Source: a virus. Taken from it: 42,876 nucleotides of DNA. The stretch is from positions 1-42,876 of the IMG/VR virus record IMGVR_UViG_3300030060_004356; one strand, given 5' to 3'. Below the pieces are notes generated by a model, which was given only the letters and a program-made list of their open reading frames with translations, ran no database searches and was not told where the DNA came from. Below, piece after piece: positions 41,745 to 42,876 of the stretch (position 1 is its first letter; each line of letters begins with the position of its first letter). The translations under genes and the position numbers were made by a program.

Positions 41745-42019
41745 TATTTTGATCTTCCTTCTGCGAATCCTTTAAATACACTCTTTTTCTCTTCTTCTAT
41801 GGGTTTACCCTCGAGCATATTTTCTTCCTCATGAATTCTGTTTAATATTTCAAAAGCATCAAATATAGCTAGTTTCTTTGTAGCTGCAGCATTCTTTAAT
41901 CTATCAGCTGATATGTCTTCGTCTGAATCAACTATTTCTTCTCTAGCAACTTTAATTAGTTCTTCAACTGCTTTGTGTCCAGCTTGGATTATATTCTTCT
42001 TCGTTTCCTTGATATTCAT
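41744..42019 (-). CDS. Terminase small subunit candidate
   Basis: This 91-residue protein starts MNIKETKKNIIQAGHKAVEE. It is helical and charged, with ISADRLKNAAATKKLAIFDA and FEILNRIHEEENMLEGKP. It ends FKGFAEGRSK and its stop overlaps the large terminase start (TAATG). Small size, helical content and position directly upstream of the large subunit suggest the DNA-recognition subunit, though no helix-turn-helix is obvious and the family is not known to me by name. The first 56 bases overlap the end of the GroES-like gene in another frame, and no later Met would avoid this. Confidence 0.6.
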   Translation of the reverse strand: MNIKETKKNIIQAGHKAVEELIKVAREEIVDSDEDISADRLKNAAATKKLAIFDAFEILNRIHEEENMLEGKPIEEEKKSVFKGFAEGRSK

Positions 42020-42551
42020 ATTTAATTGTAATAAATTTATTTAAAACTCTATATAATCTTTCTCCGTCTATAAAATCTTCACATTGAATCTTTGGCCTAA
42101 AACCAACTAATTCTTTTTCATTAAAAGTTCCATCAGAATATTTAACAATACCAATTAATGCTTGTTCATTATCTAAACTAAATTTATTATTTTCTTTAAT
42201 TGGTTTTATAAACGAAAACCCTGGCATAGTCGTCCATTGTTTTCTTTTATATAAATATATTTGATCTTCTGATATAAAATACTTGTCTTCTTTCCAGTAA
42301 GATCTACTATTTTTTTCTCTACCTTTAACATCATGCCATCTTCTAAACACATTATGATGAACTATTACTTCATCACCCACATTAATAGGTGATTGAAATA
42401 ATAGTGGAGTAGCGATTACTTTTGCCAACCTGTTTACATATTGATGATTGTAAACCTCCGTATTGAGTATCAACTCCTTGTTATCAACTTTTTTAGAATT
42501 ATTATAACGTTCACCAATAGGTGATACTATAAAATCTTTATAAACTCTCAT
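41964..42551 (-). CDS. GroES/gp31-like co-chaperonin candidate
   Basis: This 195-residue protein starts MRVYKDFIVSPIGERYNNSK. VNRLAKVIATPLLFQSPINV then GDEVIVHHNVFRRWHD follow a beta-barrel pattern like GroES (a glycine-valine turn, VGDEV, and a loop between strands), and a second half has ALIGIVKYSDGT and KFITIKYEYQG. From memory, marine phages carry such a protein just upstream of the terminase. A T4 gp31-like co-chaperonin would help host GroEL fold the capsid protein, which fits its place beside the packaging genes. No catalytic motif. The identification rests on pattern only. Confidence 0.5.
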   Translation of the reverse strand: MRVYKDFIVSPIGERYNNSKKVDNKELILNTEVYNHQYVNRLAKVIATPLLFQSPINVGDEVIVHHNVFRRWHDVKGREKNSRSYWKEDKYFISEDQIYLYKRKQWTTMPGFSFIKPIKENNKFSLDNEQALIGIVKYSDGTFNEKELVGFRPKIQCEDFIDGERLYRVLNKFITIKYEYQGNEEEYNPSWTQSS

Positions 42552-42775
42552 TAGTACTCTAGATTATACTCAACTGATATCGCCATATTTTTATTAAAAT
42601 CTTTCCAAGGTATAACCACTTCTTCTTTTCTAATATAAATAGAGTACTTATCTTCTTCTTCTATTATATCACAAATTTTATGACCTCCATACACTTCTTG
42701 ATTAACAGCGTAATGCATTGCATCATTTTTATAGTCTTTACCTATGGTGATTTTTCTGATAATATTATTTTTCAT
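42551..42775 (-). CDS. Small conserved phage protein
   Basis: I start this at ATG 42773-42775 (MKNNIIRKITIGKDYKNDAM), giving 74 residues. An upstream ATG at 42808 adds MVLLIGRKKRR, which is less like related proteins I recall and lies inside the preceding gene. The sequence KITIG-x-DYKNDAMHY-x-V-x-QEVYGG and a WKDFN-x-NM-x-ISVEYN end form a small alpha/beta protein common in marine phages of this type, with no known function. It overlaps the GroES-like start by one base and the upstream gene's end by 11 bases. Confidence 0.65.
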   Translation of the reverse strand: MKNNIIRKITIGKDYKNDAMHYAVNQEVYGGHKICDIIEEEDKYSIYIRKEEVVIPWKDFNKNMAISVEYNLEY

Positions 42776-42876
42776 CCTTCTTTTCTTCCGGCCAATTAAT
42801 AGTACCATTGTTTATGTTAACGTCATCAGTTCCATACTCTTTATTTAAAAGTTCTTGCATCTTATTAACCTCGCCT
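42765..42876 (-). CDS. Partial or very small hypothetical protein at the window edge
   Basis: A - strand frame is open from the window edge to a TAA at 42765-42767. It ends MQELLNKEYGTDDVNINNGT then INWPEEKKDEK. It may begin at the ATG at 42858-42860 (31 residues) or be the 3' end of a longer gene. It overlaps the next gene's start by 11 bases. Acidic and probably unstructured; no family recognised. Confidence 0.45.
   Translation of the reverse strand, partial: GEVNKMQELLNKEYGTDDVNINNGTINWPEEKKDEK

Noticed and set aside
1-42876. tRNA genes, CRISPR arrays, insertion sequences, integrase or attachment sites
   Set aside because: No cloverleaf, spaced direct-repeat array, transposase or recombinase motif was seen on either strand by eye; a tRNAscan or CRISPR search was not possible.

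Overview
The window looks like about 43 kb from the genome of a tailed dsDNA phage, probably a marine phage of a Bacteroidetes (Flavobacteriia-type) host. The genome is AT-rich and tightly packed, with many one-base TAATG and four-base ATGA stop/start overlaps. Start codons follow A-rich stretches with no obvious Shine-Dalgarno sequence. Three predicted secreted proteins have signal peptides ending in a (G/A)-Q junction, which is typical of flavobacteria. One of them ends in a segment resembling a type IX secretion sorting domain, and the phage also carries a Bacteroidetes-type Hc1 histone-like protein. The terminase, portal and capsid resemble, from memory, crAss-like and related marine flavophage lineages; no search was run.

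Layout. Positions 1-904 (+ strand) hold the end of a nucleotide-metabolism module: the C-terminal part of a class II ribonucleotide reductase and the small histone-like protein. A strong hairpin at 926-952 separates this from everything else, which lies on the - strand and reads from right to left.

In transcription order the - strand carries a short hypothetical gene cut by the window edge, a small conserved protein, a GroES-like candidate, a probable small terminase subunit, the large terminase, portal, scaffold and major capsid protein. Two terminator hairpins bracket one conserved head-region gene. Next come a Cys-motif microprotein, two head-tail connector candidates, a 2,496-residue tail hub protein with carbohydrate-binding-like insertions, two beta-rich virion proteins, two paralogous internal virion proteins, a helical protein and a 3,251-residue giant protein. 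The giant protein carries an HEASH metalloprotease-like motif, a HAD phosphatase-like domain and two C-terminal zinc-knuckle-like units, and was probably ejected with the DNA. A repeat-built tail fibre, a SAM-methyltransferase and two adhesin-like proteins follow.

The end of the - strand (954-5927) is the most unusual part. It combines an envelope/lysis cluster (DUF5675-like protein, outer-membrane barrel with signal peptide, T9SS-like secreted protein, one-TM coiled-coil protein, cysteine-less thioredoxin-like protein) with a cluster of tiny basic proteins and a PAP2-type phosphatase. Five of the tiny proteins share a short N-terminal signature around Pro-Phe-Lys, even though their bodies differ. 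This could be a virion-targeting or processing tag. Two of the small proteins resemble domains (DUF5872, DUF6321) also known from giant eukaryotic viruses.

No tRNA, CRISPR array, insertion sequence or integrase was seen.
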